This document shows, piece after piece, positions 41,004 to 54,700 of a stretch of 64,000 nt of DNA. A model generated the notes under the pieces. The model worked only from the letters and a program-made list of their open reading frames with translations, was not told the DNA's origin and ran no database searches. Each line of letters opens with the position of its first letter. Within the stretch, counting starts at the first letter, position 1. The position numbers and the translations under genes are program-made. Location: NCBI RefSeq assembly GCF_932276165.1, contig NC_064005.1:558001-622000 (forward strand), given 5' to 3'. This DNA comes from Plutella xylostella (taxonomy: Eukaryota; Arthropoda; Insecta; Lepidoptera; Plutellidae).

Positions 41004-44000
41004 ATGTCGCAGCTGTTGCAGGGGGCGTGGCGGAGTGTGCTGCGGAGCACCTCCGTCAGTGTCCGGAGTCTTTCAGCCGGTAGTGAGTGTCTTTTAAACT
41101 GTGAAGTATTCTATTCTTATACATTGCAGGTAGACTTTAGTTTGTGACATTGGGACACTAAAAATAAAGATTATCATAAGAACACAAACACACATTTAAG
41201 CAATTCTAGTAGGCAATAGAACTTCACAGAACTAAAATCTGTACTGCGTACACCCCGGGCCTGGATTCAGAACTGACCTTTGTAATCATGTATCTGTATA
41301 ATCTAAAATTTTTGGGGGATATTAGACCATAATTTGTTTTGTATTATTCAATAAATTCATTTTAGCTACTTACACCCAATCAAAAAAACACTTCCTTCAC
41401 AATCACTCCCTCACAGTAGAAATGAAATGAAATAATGTTTATTCAACATAGAATTTAACAATTACTTGTCTATAGTCATAATTAACTCTACCACCATTTC
41501 ACAGTAGACCTTTCCCAACCTCCGAAGCCCACTGACGCAGTCATGACGACCCTCAAGACAGCTCCGTCCCCGGCGGCGGTGCTGGCGGCCGTGCAGCGAC
41601 ACCTGCCCGCCCTGGACCAGACGCACATGCTGCAGGCGCTAAGGACGCTCTTCGAACTTAGTCGACATAGCAGGTACAGTTTGGTTCACGCAAGTTGACT
41701 CTCTATTGAGAATATTATGTCACCACTTCCGTTCTTCTTTCGAGAATTCTATGTATGATACAGTGTCAGTAGTTATAATAATAATATAATAATATGTTTA
41801 GAGTACCTATATATCAGAAAGAAGTGCACTTTATAAATATGAACTCACACTGTACCTATATTCGCTGTATATACTTATAGCGCCATCTAGTGGCCATTAA
41901 AGAAAATAATCTAACTTTTCTCCATCCCCAGATCCAAAGAGTCGATAGACAGCCTCACCAAAGACCCGGCGTTCAGCACGCTCTGCCAGAACTTCAGGAA
42001 ACACGCACGTTCCCTCGACGTCAACGAAGCAATAGAAGCAACCAAAGTCCTCATCTTCCTACAACTACCAGTCGACTCCTTAATCCTACAGACACTTCTA
42101 CAAATCATCAGATGCAACATCAACTACATAAACCTCAGACAAGTTATCTTCTTAGACTTCCTTCTATCCAGATACGATTCTAAGAACCATCTAGTTGATG
42201 CGTTAAAACTGGCACTACCGCTAGTCTTCCAAATCCACTTGCCTCTAGAATTGGACCACGAAGACCTTCCGTTGCTCAAGGATATGCTCGCTTACTGCAC
42301 CAGGCACGACTTGCCAGATAGGTGTATAAACAACATAGTCACTGGTTTGCTCTTACACGACCAGACCATAGACGCAAAGACTGCTAAACTCATCGTCTGG
42401 TCGCTATGTGAGGTGAACTGCACAGAAGAGAGGTTTCCGACCAGAGTCCAGTTACTCCACATCTGCTATGACATTCTAGCGCAGTCGATAGACCAGTTGA
42501 CGTACGACGAGGTGTTGAAGACGGCGGCGAAGATCAAAGGCAGGATTCTGGAGAAGCACAGCGAGTACTATCACGCCGGGGTGATGGATGCGTTCGCTAG
42601 TTACGTGGTGAGCCAGGACGTGGAGTTTGAGAAGGGCATGCTGATAGCAAGGATCTTGTCCAGGATTGTGAGTATGAATTTTTATTTATGTTACCCCTGT
42701 AGCTTAAGATAGTTATAAAGTAGGAAGGAGTATTTATAGATATACGAATAGAGCGAGATAGCATGAGTGCAACCGCCATTTTTATATTGTTTCTGTGTGT
42801 GCCAGCATTGTACCACAAAAAATCCGTCAAATTCATAATCAGCCGATACTCATCACTCGTCCGCTCCTGAACATAGGCCTTTCCCAAGGACACTGCGTCC
42901 TTGGCCTTCCTCATGCATCCACTATGCAGCCTAGTGGTTTTCGGAAACTATTAATTTACACATTTTATATAACACCTACAAATGGCTTATCGACCCTCTC
43001 TCAAGCTATAAACAGCCTCTAATACAGACCAAGAGTTAAAAACAATGCTTTTACTTTTCCCTCAGGCGCACACAAACTTAACCCTACTAGAGTACCTCTG
43101 CACAATAGCAGCCATGAATCCAGCCTGCCTCGCGCGCGCTCAACCAAATATCCTGTTCGGCTTCATCAACTGCCTATCCAACTCCAACTACACCCCAGAA
43201 CCTTCCATCTGGACCGAGCTGCGGGACCAGATCTCCAAAAACCCCGTCTTAGAGGGCAAAAACCCCGCATTACCTTGGACGAAGGTCTGTTTGGAAATGG
43301 CGTCGTTAGGGCTGTATGAAGACAGGTTGTTGAAGAGAGTGTTGTCGCAAGAGTTTCTGGACGAATACTTGGGGAGGGAGAACAATCAGCTGGATTATTT
43401 GCAGCTGTTGATGTTGCATGAGGCGGTCAAAGCGTTCCATGATAAGAGGTGAGCATTTCAATGTTACATACCTAACACTGAGTTGCACAAAGGAACTCTA
43501 AACTAACGTCGGCATTAAATCTATTGCTGCCTTGCTTTGACAGTTTACGGATGGAAAGAGATAGATATAGACTTAATGCCGACATTAGCTTAATATTCCT
43601 TTCTGCAACACGGCATAATTATGTGTCTATGATAAATTTTCTATCTGAAAGTAACGTAATTTTATCTCAGAATTATAAGTGCGAGGTTTTCTCACCGTCC
43701 AAGTAGCGAAAAGTAAACAGAATAGACTGTGTATGTTGATATCAGTGCCTCGTACGTGTGTATAAGCCTTGCTGCTTTCAAGGCAACGATAACGTAATTT
43801 GGACCGATTGAAGTTGCGGGACTTCTACCGCATGAGGGCTTATTCGCGCGCCACCTAGCGGTGCAAATTTGCGTTAACTTTGTCTATCTAACCCCTCTCC
43901 CCCGCAGCTACTCCCTCCCCGCGCCCATCCTGCAAGCAGCTCGCGCCCGCTACCCGCTGCACCCGCTGACGTCACAGCTAGCGGCGGCGCTGGCGGCCGC

Positions 44001-45328
44001 GCTGGGCCCGAGCAGCGTGGCCAGCTGCGTCGCGCTGCCCAGCGGTGTTGTTGCTGGTGAGTTAGTTTATACACTCACGGGCAAAGAAACAGTTCCACTT
44101 ACAAAATACAGACATGAAATAACTTCAATTTTTTTAAACATTTCATTGGATATTTGAACAAAATGTTTACGTTTTTAGTTGCTTATATTCTGATGCACTA
44201 TTAAATGTACTTAAATATTGCAGAAGGCGTCATTTAGTTAGTTTTTTTCCGTATAGGAGTAATTTGCTGATTTTCTGAATGGAACTTTTTCATTGCCCGG
44301 GAGTGTATATCCGGCTCGAAGGACCATGGGGCGTAGCGGACTATATAATGGTATTGCATCGAAGTAGAAAAAAGGCGGAAAGAATCTCGCTAACTAAAAA
44401 ATAAGGCATAATAATGGCCGTGAAATGAGAGTGTGACATAAGATGCGATGTAGTTAGGTTAGTTAGCATTAGCGGGTAATCGTGCTCGCCGTGGCCAGCT
44501 GCGTCGCGCTGCCCAGCGGAATTGTTGCTAGTGAGTTAGTATGTCCGGCTCGAAGGACCATGGAGCGTTGTGGCCTTAGGTCCGATCGTTAGTAACGAAA
44601 GGCTGAGTTTCAAGTTGTCCTAGTGGCTAATTTTGGAACTATATTATTTACCCGAAATGAAGACTGTTAATATTATTCTCCAGATGTGGTCACGTGCCTG
44701 AAGGCCGGGAGACCGGTGGAGTTGCCTCAGAACTTGGAAGACAGGACGCCGATAGAGAAACTCAACCTACCTGAGGACAGTCTCATGTGAGTCTTTCTAG
44801 TCCCTAAAGTTATCTTTAAATTTCCCCCCTGTGAAAAGAATATCTTTATCTTTCTTCGTTCCTATCATGTCGCCGACAAACAAACGCAAAATAATACGTT
44901 CCTGGAATCGCATGGTCACGTGATCCTTTCACGTACAGCGGCCGCTATACGGATTCGTTATCTACCTTGTAAAATTTAACCATATCGCGATTCGCCATAA
45001 ATATTTTGTTAACCAGTTTATCGAGGTTGATAATGAACCGACCCGTAGCATCAAACACCAAAGAGGTGCCAACCTTCACCAACCAACCTCCTTCCATTCC
45101 AGCGTCTGCATAATGAACTTCAACCAGGGCTGCTACTCGGTCAACAGCCGCCGCCTGCGAGGGTCCTTCCGCCTGGTCCTAGACATCCTGGAGGCACAAG
45201 GATATGCGGCTATAGGCCTCAATGTGAACGACTGGCTGGCTGCCCCTGAGCACGAGAGGACGCCATACTTGCTGCGAGAAGTTAGCTACAAGTGTGGGGA
45301 AAGGGGGGTGAAGTTGTGTGCCACTTGA
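41004..45328 (+). CDS. FASTK-family protein with RAP domain (mitochondrial RNA factor)
   Basis: Seven coding exons: 41004-41079, 41505-41673, 41932-42667, 43066-43448, 43908-44056, 44684-44786, 45103-45328, all GT-AG and in phase, giving 613 residues. The N-terminus (MSQLLQGAWRSVLRSTSVSV) is basic and hydroxylated with no acids, as a mitochondrial presequence should be. The middle is a leucine-rich helical repeat region typical of FAST domains (LPLVFQIHLPLELDHEDLPL, RVQLLHICYDILAQS). The C-terminal exon holds a RAP domain (SFRLVLDILEAQGYAAIGLN, then PYLLREV). FASTK proteins bind and process mitochondrial RNA. The length suits TBRG4/FASTKD4 best, but the exact paralogue cannot be told. Intron 5 contains a MITE and a copy of the exon 5 end. 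Confidence 0.82.
42668..43065 (+). other. FASTK intron 3 with a LINE-tail remnant
   Basis: 398 nt. On the - strand 42830-42915 reads RKAKDAVSLGKAYVQERTSD, like the end of lepidopteran LINE ORFs (GEAYVQQW in the insertion at 51528), so it holds a short LINE-tail fragment. Confidence 0.45.
43449..43907 (+). other. FASTK intron 4
   Basis: 459 nt, GTGAGC to CCCGCAG. An imperfect inverted pair (ACTAACGTCGGCATTAA near 43501 and TTAATGCCGACATTAG near 43570) could be a decayed MITE of about 90 bp. Confidence 0.45.
44017..44575 (+). repeat. Duplicated exon 5 end in FASTK intron 5
   Basis: Exon 5 end plus donor (44017-44071, encoding VASCVALPSGVVA) and the intron just after the MITE (44306-44340) are repeated at 44490-44575 (VASCVALPSGIVA, then GTGAGTTAGTATGTCCGGCT). 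The second copy lacks an acceptor-joined exon start, so it should not be spliced in, although its donor could compete. Confidence 0.82.
44072..44305. mobile_element. MITE derived from the Tc1-like element, 234 bp
   Basis: TA-flanked. The ends CACTCACGGGCAAAGAAAC and, inverted, CACTCCCGGGCAATGAAA resemble those of the Tc1-like element at 19645-21234. About 130 bp next to the right end matches that element beyond the ends (AAATTACTCCTA, GACGCCTTCTGCAATAT, GCATCAGAATAT). The transposase is deleted. The duplicated intron copy at 44490-44575 shows the site without the insertion. Confidence 0.88.
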
Positions 45329-45799
45329 GAGGGGGGAGGGAAGTTTTGGTGAATTGATCTCGTGGTTTGAGCGGAGTGGAGAGGATGGAAATGTTGTATT
45401 GGAGTGCAATGTTGTGTAAATAAATTATGTTAATAATTGTTTGTTGTTGTTTGAGATGTAGGTAATAGTAGCGTAGCGGAAGCGCAAAGAAATCAAAGTT
45501 TAAACGAATTCAATTTAAAATCCTTATTCCAAAGACGTCTATAGACATCTGTGCCCTGTGCTTTATTACAAGGATCTGCAAGGATCTCATTTTCCGGGGA
45601 TAATGATAAGGACCTCGTTTTATAACCCTGACAGGACGAATTATTTATTATATTCTAGCAACCCCGTGCTAAACTTCAAAACTCGCTTCTCGTGCTATTA
45701 TTTATTTATCTTGTCGAACCTGAAAATCTAATTTAATAACTATGAAAAGAATATAAATCTTATGCGAGCAGCTTGCCCATACGCTTCCATCGCCAACTG
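45329..45799 (+). other. Intergenic region FASTK to PLB-like
   Basis: 471 bp. An AATAAA poly(A) signal lies at 45419-45424 for the FASTK gene. The remainder must hold the PLB-like promoter and leader; no TATA box is clear. Confidence 0.5.
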
Positions 45800-48700
45800 A
45801 TGGCTACATGTCCTCACATACTGCTAGCAATACTCTGTTTGTTGGGAACATTGACTGTATGTAGGGGGGGTATTTGGGCCTATGTGAAGTGGGACGCGGG
45901 GGGGCCACAGGTGGGGCTGGCGGATATTGAGGAGGAAATACCGGATGAAGCGGTCGCTTCCGGCTACTATAGCAACGAGATTAATAGTACTGGGTAAGTC
46001 TGTTGTGTTTGTATGATGTTGACTTATAAATGATTATAGCAGCTTTAAGTTTAACCGTTTCTAAGGTAATCTCATTTTAGCTACTGTTTTAAGTATAGGT
46101 AATTATAATTAATATCTCAAGCGTGATTTTGCTATGAAAAAACCTTCACTTTTTCACAAGATCGTTGATAACACCAACGTTGTATTTTGCACCAAAAAAT
46201 CTTCGCCCCCACTAATAATATTCCAACGTTGGAGTCAACATTTCCCTTATTCCACCTGCACTGTTAACCTCCTTGGTCCAACCTCATTGCTCCCGCCTAC
46301 GCTACTAACCTCCTTGCTCCCACCCACACTACCAACCTCCTCACCCCCAGCTGGGCATACCTGGAGGTGAAAACGTCAGCATCAGCCCCGGACGAGCGAC
46401 AGGCGTACTCCGCGGGCGTGGTCGAGGGGTACCTCAGCCGGGACCTCATCTGGTACCACTGGATGAACTTGCTGCAGGAGTATGTATGCCTTACAATTAT
46501 GTGGCTTAAATGTTTGGTGTAAATAGACCACTGAAAAACATGCTGAACTTAAAAAACTCCTTGTAGACCGTGGGGTTTAGCCAACCCCTAAAAATTACAT
46601 GGCTATTTCTATATTTATTGAAAAATGAGATTCATATTTTTTTCGTTTCACAAGTCTGTCTATAATGTGGCCTCGTTCGACGCTCAGTAAATAATATAAT
46701 ACCTATTGTATCAAAGCTGTCCCGAGTACTCCCGAGTTCTAAGATAAGTACCTAATTACTTAGGTACTTTAAATTTCTAATGATACCTACCTTTTTAAGC
46801 AATATTTTCACAGCTACTGCATTAACAAGTCGAGCGTGTGTGACATGGTGGAGAAATTCATAGACGACAACGAGGATTTCGTCGGTAGGAACCTCGAGAG
46901 GAATCCCGAGGATCCCTACTGGTACCAGGTAAGTAAATAGGTATAGTACCTAGTTCATGTAGACGCCACTAGATGGCATTAGTTGCAAACACTGTCCAAC
47001 AGTTGAATAGTTGCATTTTATTGAAGGTCTTATCAATTTAAGTATCAAAAAATTATAATTTTTCAGGTGAAGCTGTTCTACATTCAGCTGGAGGGGCTGG
47101 CTTACGGCTACAACGGCGCCACTAAAAACCCCGATGAGAAGCTGTCTTTGCGAGATGTTTTGTAAGCTCCTCTGTCATCATTACTAACATATATATAGGT
47201 ATATATATATATAACATGATGTTTGTTACCTATTAGAAAGTCAGTAATTCGGATGACATTAGAATCTGCAAGCTGAATAAGTGGCTGTGACCCGGTCATA
47301 TCTGAATAGTACGGTCAGGTGCAGAGAAACCTGACACCCCTCCCATAGTAACAATGCTTTTGAGGGGGGTCAGGTTTTTCTTACCTTCACCTACTTTAAT
47401 CCAACTCAAACTTAACTCCCCCCTCCCCCCACAGCTGGTTGAACCTCCTAGGCGACCTGGACGAGCTAGCCTACGCACTGGTGGTCCGACACAACGGCTC
47501 GGCGCCGGCGCCCGACGCGGACGAGCGCTGCACGGGGCTGGTGAAGCTGCTGCCCGACCACAGCGACCTCTATGTGGCGCATGTTACTTGGAACAGGTGG
47601 GAGTTCTAGGAGTGGGCGGTAGATGGCGCTGTTTGTGTGTTTTGTCGAGTTGGTTCTGAAAGTTAGTCATAGATGGCGCTGTTAATGCGTTTTCGCTGTG
47701 TTTGTTATAGATTGGCAAGTTTCTTGGCGACCCTCCTTGCGGGGTGAAAGACGCGGAGGGGACGAGGTACCCAAGACGACAGCGGGTAGCGGGAGGGGCA
47801 GTGGTGAAGGGCAAAGCGTGCACTGCATGTCATTGTTACGGCAGTCTCGGCCGCGCAGCCGAGGCGGCCACATGTCTTATATAGTCTGTCATAATTTGAG
47901 TGCGACCCACATGAGATCATTGATCCTGAGACCATTAGTCTTAGGATGAGTGTTGAGGCCTTTTTAATATTATCATTATATTATTATTAGGTATCTATAA
48001 TTCGTCAACAAAATAACGTTAAAAACAACAAATCGTATAATGTCTCAATATAGGGGCTTCTTGTAGAACAGCGTACCGGATCAGTCATGCTACGCGGCTA
48101 AAGGTTGGTACTGCGCAGTCAGATACGAAAAAGTAAACAACAAAGACGAAGGGTCCATATGACAGTGCGTCAGTTGTCAGTTCTTGTAACTAGGAAAGCA
48201 ACCAAAATTTATGTGATTTAATGAAAGTAATTAATGAGCAAAACACAGAGAAAAATAACAAAATTTATGAAATTTTGAAAGAAAATGGTCATATCGTGCT
48301 TCGCCTACCCCCATACCACCCGGAATTAAATCCTATTGAACTTGTGTGGGGGTACGTGAAAGGCGAGCTCGCAAGAACGTCGATTGACTCTAACTTAGAT
48401 AAAGAGAGAAAAGACTTTGAGTTGTTTTTCTCTAATTATTCGCCTGAAAAGTGGAGAAATTGTGACGACCATGTCATAAAAAATTAATATATTATAAATC
48501 TGATAGAGTATTTGACGATGTATTGGACAGGTATGTTATTGTTTATTTATAATTTAATGTAAATTAAACATAAAATATTATAGGTGTACACTGAACTAAT
48601 ATGACTGGCGTACTCTAGTACATTATACTTTCAAGTAGGTATAATGTTTTTTGGTTTTGTCTTAGATTTATAATTGAAGTTAATGAAAACGATGATGAAG

Positions 48701-51700
48701 ATGAGGATGACGATGACGATGAACAAGTTCAAACAGAGAGTGAACATGAAAGTGACATGGAAATTGATTTATAAAATAAAACACTTTTACAAAAATAAAT
48801 TCAAATTGGTAGATATTCTGAAGGTAAACATCCAAATTTTAATGCTGTCAAACTATAAATTTTAAGCTAAATATGACATTTACGGGAACACTCGTAGAAT
48901 AAAATTTTACTTACGTCAGAAATAGTTACAAGCTATCACGAGATTAATCCGGGCACACTTTTCTACGTGTGTAGCATGTCGTGCTACCTCGCCCCCGCCA
49001 CTTCTTTCACCCCGCAAGGAGGGTCGCCAAGTAACTTGCCACATTATAGTTATGTGTGTTTTATATACAAACGGATTTACTTAAATTACACGAACTTTCG
49101 TATACCTATTCACGCTAGATGAAGACAGTTTGTGAATGATGGCGCTTTAAATGCGTTTTTGGAGTCAAGCGTTTGGACCAGCTATACTCAAACTGCGGCC
49201 CGCGGGCTGCAAGTGGCCCGCCGGGCCTTTATCAGTGGCCCGCGTGCCATGAGAGAACATTCTATGTAAAAAGTGTCGAGATTATATCCATATAAAAAAC
49301 AAAAAAATATTGTTATTCATCCAAATTTATTTCATCACCTTCTAAGTTTGCTCCTTAAGAAACGATACCCATACGCCAACGAATTATCCAATCATCACAA
49401 CATTTTTTTAAACGCTGTTTTCAGAGTTGTGTTTAGTACTCGCGGCGATTTTTCCTTATTGTCTTCTATCGATTGAAAACAGTGCCTCGAAGTGGTATTT
49501 TGTGTTTAGGAAAAAAAAGAAGCTATAGCCGTGAGCTGCAGCCATATCTGGTTAATATGGTGGATGCTCGATGGTATTTGTTGAAAAATTAATTCACAAT
49601 TGTGCGAAAGGTGCGATATCGTGGTGCAAAATCTTTTTGGTTTTTTTCCACAAATCTGGCCTTCTTCGTCGAATTTGCTGTATTCAATTTTACATAACCC
49701 GCAAATAATACTATGTTATTTATTTATTAGAACTTTATTTTATCATAATAAACACGAAAAATACACAAATATTCCGCCAAACTGTTAAAACAGTTTATCG
49801 GCAGACATGCTCTCATTATAAACTACTTACTTAATCTTAATCTATTTACTGGTAATATCTATTCACTACTAAAGTTACTTGCTAAAATAAATTAAAATAT
49901 GGTACATCGCAACAGTAGTACAAAGCGGCCAAGCCGCACCGGTATCTGCGGGTAGACATAAAATCAGTTCACAAAAATAATTGTGTGTGCGTCGCGCTGG
50001 CAGTGCCATGTATAATTACTATTAGTTAGGTGTATAATTATTTTTGTAAGTTAGTATATTTTTTAATGTGTTTTTATTATTGTATTTCTTTATTATTATT
50101 TAGATGTATAGGTACGCTGTTTTAGGTGTATAATTGGTATTTATAAATTTTAATAAAATCTATAGATTTGAAAGTTCCGTATCGTTTAGAAAGAATTGTT
50201 TTAGTTTATTTTTTATCATATTTTTTGTTCCTTTAATATCTTTAATCTTATCTGGGATTGAGTTAAATAACTTTGGAATTAGCCAGTCTTTAGTCCGTCT
50301 ACCATACAAATTAATTACTTTTGGCACTACAAGTTTACGTTGGGTTTTTGAACGCGTATTATAGTTACTTTTTATTTTATTTTTATATTCGTCATTCCAA
50401 AATTCGTCGAGTGTTAATAAAAGAAAACATTTTTTGCGTGCTGTAAGAACTTTGCATTTTTGGAATAATAATTCATAGTTTTCTGCATACTGCTTTTTAG
50501 TCTTCTGACCCACAATTACCTTCAGAAATCTAATCTGTAAATCTTTTATTTTATTAGTCTGGGTTTTGAAAGTAAGTCCGAAGCACTCTATCCCATACGA
50601 TAAAACTGAATCCACTAAAGCGTGGTACAACATATATAAAGTTGATCTGGGGGTACAATAGCTGAGGCTTTTAAATTTACTTAGCAATACTCGAAGTTTA
50701 TCACTTACCTCGTTTATTTGATATTTCCAACAAAAACGGTTGTCTACTGTTAGGCCTAGATATTTATATTTAATTACGCTTTCGATGGTTAAACATTTAC
50801 AGTTTTTGAAGTCGAGATGTAAACAGTCGTACGAGTGTCCCTTTAACTCAATTTGTTGGATATCTATTTTGCGATAGCTGGAAGAGATGTTCATTATTTT
50901 AGTTTTTTGATTATTTAAAATAATTCCGTTATCGTGTGCCCACATCATAATATTATTCAGGTCACTCTGCATATTGTTCTGAATAATGACGGGATCATGT
51001 CCAGCGTACATTAAACAGGTGTCGTCTGCAAACATGTACTTCTGACATTTTTTAATTATAGATACCATGCTGTTCACGTGAACTATGTAACATACGGGAC
51101 CAGACACAGAGCCCTGAGCAACGCCATATTTAACCATTTTTCTTGAGCTGTATTCGTCTGAAATTTTTACCGTTAGAGTACGGTTCTTTAGGTAATTAGC
51201 AAACCAACCCTGAAGTGACCCGCGTATCCCGCTTTCATCCAGAGCAGTTAATAGTGTGCTATGATCAAGTGTATCGAAAGCCTTTTTGAAATCAATGAAA
51301 AGTACAGCTACTTGTTTTTTACTATTTAATGAAGTGTTTATTTCATTTGCAAATTTTGATAATAATTTTGTTGTGTTTTTACCTTTTTGAAATCCGTACT
51401 GATATTCCGTGATTATATTATTTATATTTAAATAAGATGATACTTGGTTTACGATGGCTTTCTCTACTATTTTGTTTAAGGTAGGCAAAACTGCTATAGG
51501 CCTGTAATCACCAGGATTGCTGTGATTCTCTCTCTCTCTCTCTCTCAGCCTTCCGTAGTCCACTGTTGGACATAGGCCTCTCCTAACGATCGCCACCCCA
51601 AACGGTCACCCGCCATCTGCATCCAGCGGCTTCTTGCTGTGATTACCACCCTTGAACAAAGGTCTTATTATAGAAACTTTAAGTTCATCCGGATACAGCT

Positions 51701-54700
51701 GCTTGTGTATACACAAATTAATAAAGTGGGCGATAATTGGACTGACTTCTTCTTTGATTAGTTTAATATCACACAATCGTATTTTGTCTATTCCTGGTGA
51801 TTTGTTGACATTTAAATTATTTAGTATTTTAATTACTGAAGCTGTTGTAACTTTTTGGAATCTCATAGATTTGTTTTGATAAATTGTATAGCTGTTCCGG
51901 TCTAAAAACTGTTTATCACATTTATGTTTTATTGAATCTATCTCATTACTAAAAGTATTTGAAAACTTTTCACAAATTGTTTTAATTTCATCGTTTTTAC
52001 CCATATGTCTTACTATTATTTCATCCACCGACTTTTTTTCTTTGCCCAACCACTTGTTAATGTAATCCCAGATTTTTTTAATATTAGTTCCAGCTTCCAA
52101 GATTAATGTTTTTTTGTGATTGTTTTTAGCTCTGTTTATTTCTTTATTTGCTTTATTTCGCCATTTATTATACTCCCTGCGATAAACTTGGTTAGCTGGA
52201 TTATTTTTCCATTTTTTGAAGAGGTTATCTTTATGTGAAATCATATTTTGAATATCTTTTGTTATCCAGGGACAGGTTCTACGCAGAGAAAAATCATTGG
52301 TAGTTATTTCTTTAGTATTATCATTGTAAATGTCGTTAAATGTTTTATTTATTCTATTGTAAAGCACCAAAGGACATGATTCATTTAGGTAATCTTTCCA
52401 ATTTACTTTCTTTAGTTCTTGTAGTATTTTATGATTATTAAGTACTTTAATTAATTGACGTGGTTGTTGATATTTTTCTCTTTCAATAGTGACACAAATA
52501 AAGTAATGATCCGCTAATTTCGTTTCTATAACCGCAGAAATAGTATTAGTTGACACTTTTACAAATATATGGTCCAAACAAGATTTACATAGGTGGTCTT
52601 TTCTAAATTCCTCTCTTGTTATACCATGGATTTTCTTATCGTAGCCATAATTACTAAACATATTTTCGTACTGTATAACATTTGTATTTTCTCTTTCTAA
52701 AAGGTTAATATTCATGTCTCCAACAATTATAACCTCATCTTTAGGAAGAAACGATTTTAACATAGTATTAATTTCAGTTATAAATAATGTAGTAGTATCT
52801 TTCTTGTAAATTTTTGGAGGTCGATACAAAACAATTAAATGTATTTGGTGATTACCGTGATAAAAAGTACTTAATACACCCTCAGCTGATTTTAAGTTTA
52901 CATTCTTATTACAAAATACAAACTGCTTTTTGTACAATATGAGTATACCTCCACCGGATCTTCCTTGTCGACATTTATGGTAAGCGTCGTAGCCATCTAA
53001 TTGAAATGCAGATATTTCATTTTCTGTCACATTAATTTCTGTAAGTGCAATTATGTCTATATCTTTACTACATGTACTTAACGCTACTTCTAATTGTGCA
53101 AAATTTTTCTTCAGTGATCGTAGGTTAATATGAATAACAGTAAAGAAATATTGGCTTTTAATTGATTCTACATACTTTTCTAACGTTAGATATCTTTCTG
53201 TTTCATTGGTTTGAATGATGTCGTCAATATCAGCCATTTTTCTTCATTATAATATAATATTAATACACCTTACTTTTTAATTTTGTTCTTTGATGAGTGT
53301 ACATTGTTCTCCTGTTCTAGTAGAAGAGATCAGCTTTTCAATGTCCATGGTACTGTAAAGAGGTATTACCCGGCTGTTTTCATCTTTTCTGCAAAGAACG
53401 CGTCCGTACTTTACCCATATGAACTTGAAGGTTGCCTTAAGTTTCTGCTTTGCATTCCATAGAAGCTCCTTGTTATGGTTTGTTAGATTCTCGTTAATGT
53501 AGACCGGAGTACTGGAACCATCAGAGAACACATCTGAGTTTTTACGAATTCGGTTTCGTCTGTTGTACCATTCCTCTTTCGCAGTCGTAGTACGAAATCT
53601 AATTATAAGAGGAGGACACTTATTATTTTCGGATGTTTTTTTCCCTTTGTTATGGCGCCAGGCACGTTCTACATTGTCTAAGTCCCCTGGGCTTACTTCT
53701 AGTTTAGAGGCAATGGTGTTCACGAGAACTGGTATACTTTCGTTGGGCCTATTTTCAAGACCCGTAATCTCTAGATTTCTATTCTTATCTTCTTGTTCTA
53801 TTGCGTGAACTCTCATTTCCAGAGCAGAATTCACAGTTTCCAGGTGTTGACATCTATTTTGCAAATCATTTATTTTTTTAGCTTGAGTTTTTATCAAATC
53901 GTTGGTTTCTTTTTGCAACTTAACCATTTCATCATAACTTTCAGCGTAAAAATCTGTATTTGATTTTATTTCGAATACCACCGCCATTTTCGAATTAAGT
54001 TCAGCCAGAAGCGCTTCTATAGTAACGCTACTAGGGTCCAAACTCAAAAACGGTTCCTGTCGGACTGTTTCGGTTGGTGTTTTCTGCTGACCTGAGGCTT
54101 TTGTAGACATGGGAGTACCCTTCTTAGTCTTCTTTTCGAGGCAATCGTCACACAAGCCCGTGCTGATACATTTGGTGTAGCTTTTGAGGCATTTCTTATT
54201 TTTGTGATAAGTATCACCACATTCGCCACTGCATTTGAAGGTGTCCTCTGGTTTAGCAGAAGACATAAATTGCTTACATTTTTTGCACTGAGGTGGCATG
54301 GCCAACCAAACGCACACAGATTATGAGTCACAAAAGTAATACTGGTTAGCGTCAACACTCGTCGAGAGCGAACGAGGGAATGAATGTTCCTACCGTTTGA
54401 CTTTCTGGCAAGAATTCCGAGTGCACAACACCACAATAGTCAAAGAAAATAGTCAACATGACTTTAAATAACAATCGATAGAAAACAAAAAGGAAAATTC
54501 GCCGCGAGTACTAAACACAACTCCGCAAAAAGCGTTTAAAAATGTTGTGATGATTGGATAATTCATTGGCGTATGTCGTATGTATCGTTCCTGAAGGAGC
54601 ATACATTGAAGGTGATAGATAATATAAATTTGGATGAATAACAAAAAAAAATTGTTTTATTGGTCGAATAGTATATGCATGTGTTTTTATATTAGTATAC

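Larger units (their letters stand above)
50060..54440 (-). mobile_element. CR1-like LINE with PHD-type ORF1, near full length
   Basis: Both ORFs are on the - strand: ORF1 54317-53277, ORF2 53237-50160, only 39 bp apart. ORF2 is open except for a 106-bp LINE-tail insertion that brings in a stop. The 3' UTR runs toward about 50060. It lies between the arms of the hAT element, so it inserted after it. Its RT is related to the copy at 8627-18800. Confidence 0.85.

Noticed and set aside
45773..45799. Longer N-terminus of the PLB-like protein starting at 45773
   Set aside because: The codon there is TTG; the first ATG in frame is 45800 and gives a good signal peptide.
48674..48865. Met-Lys-rich 63-residue protein
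   Set aside because: Out-of-frame shadow of the acidic tail of the DDE transposase, which follows a good splice acceptor.
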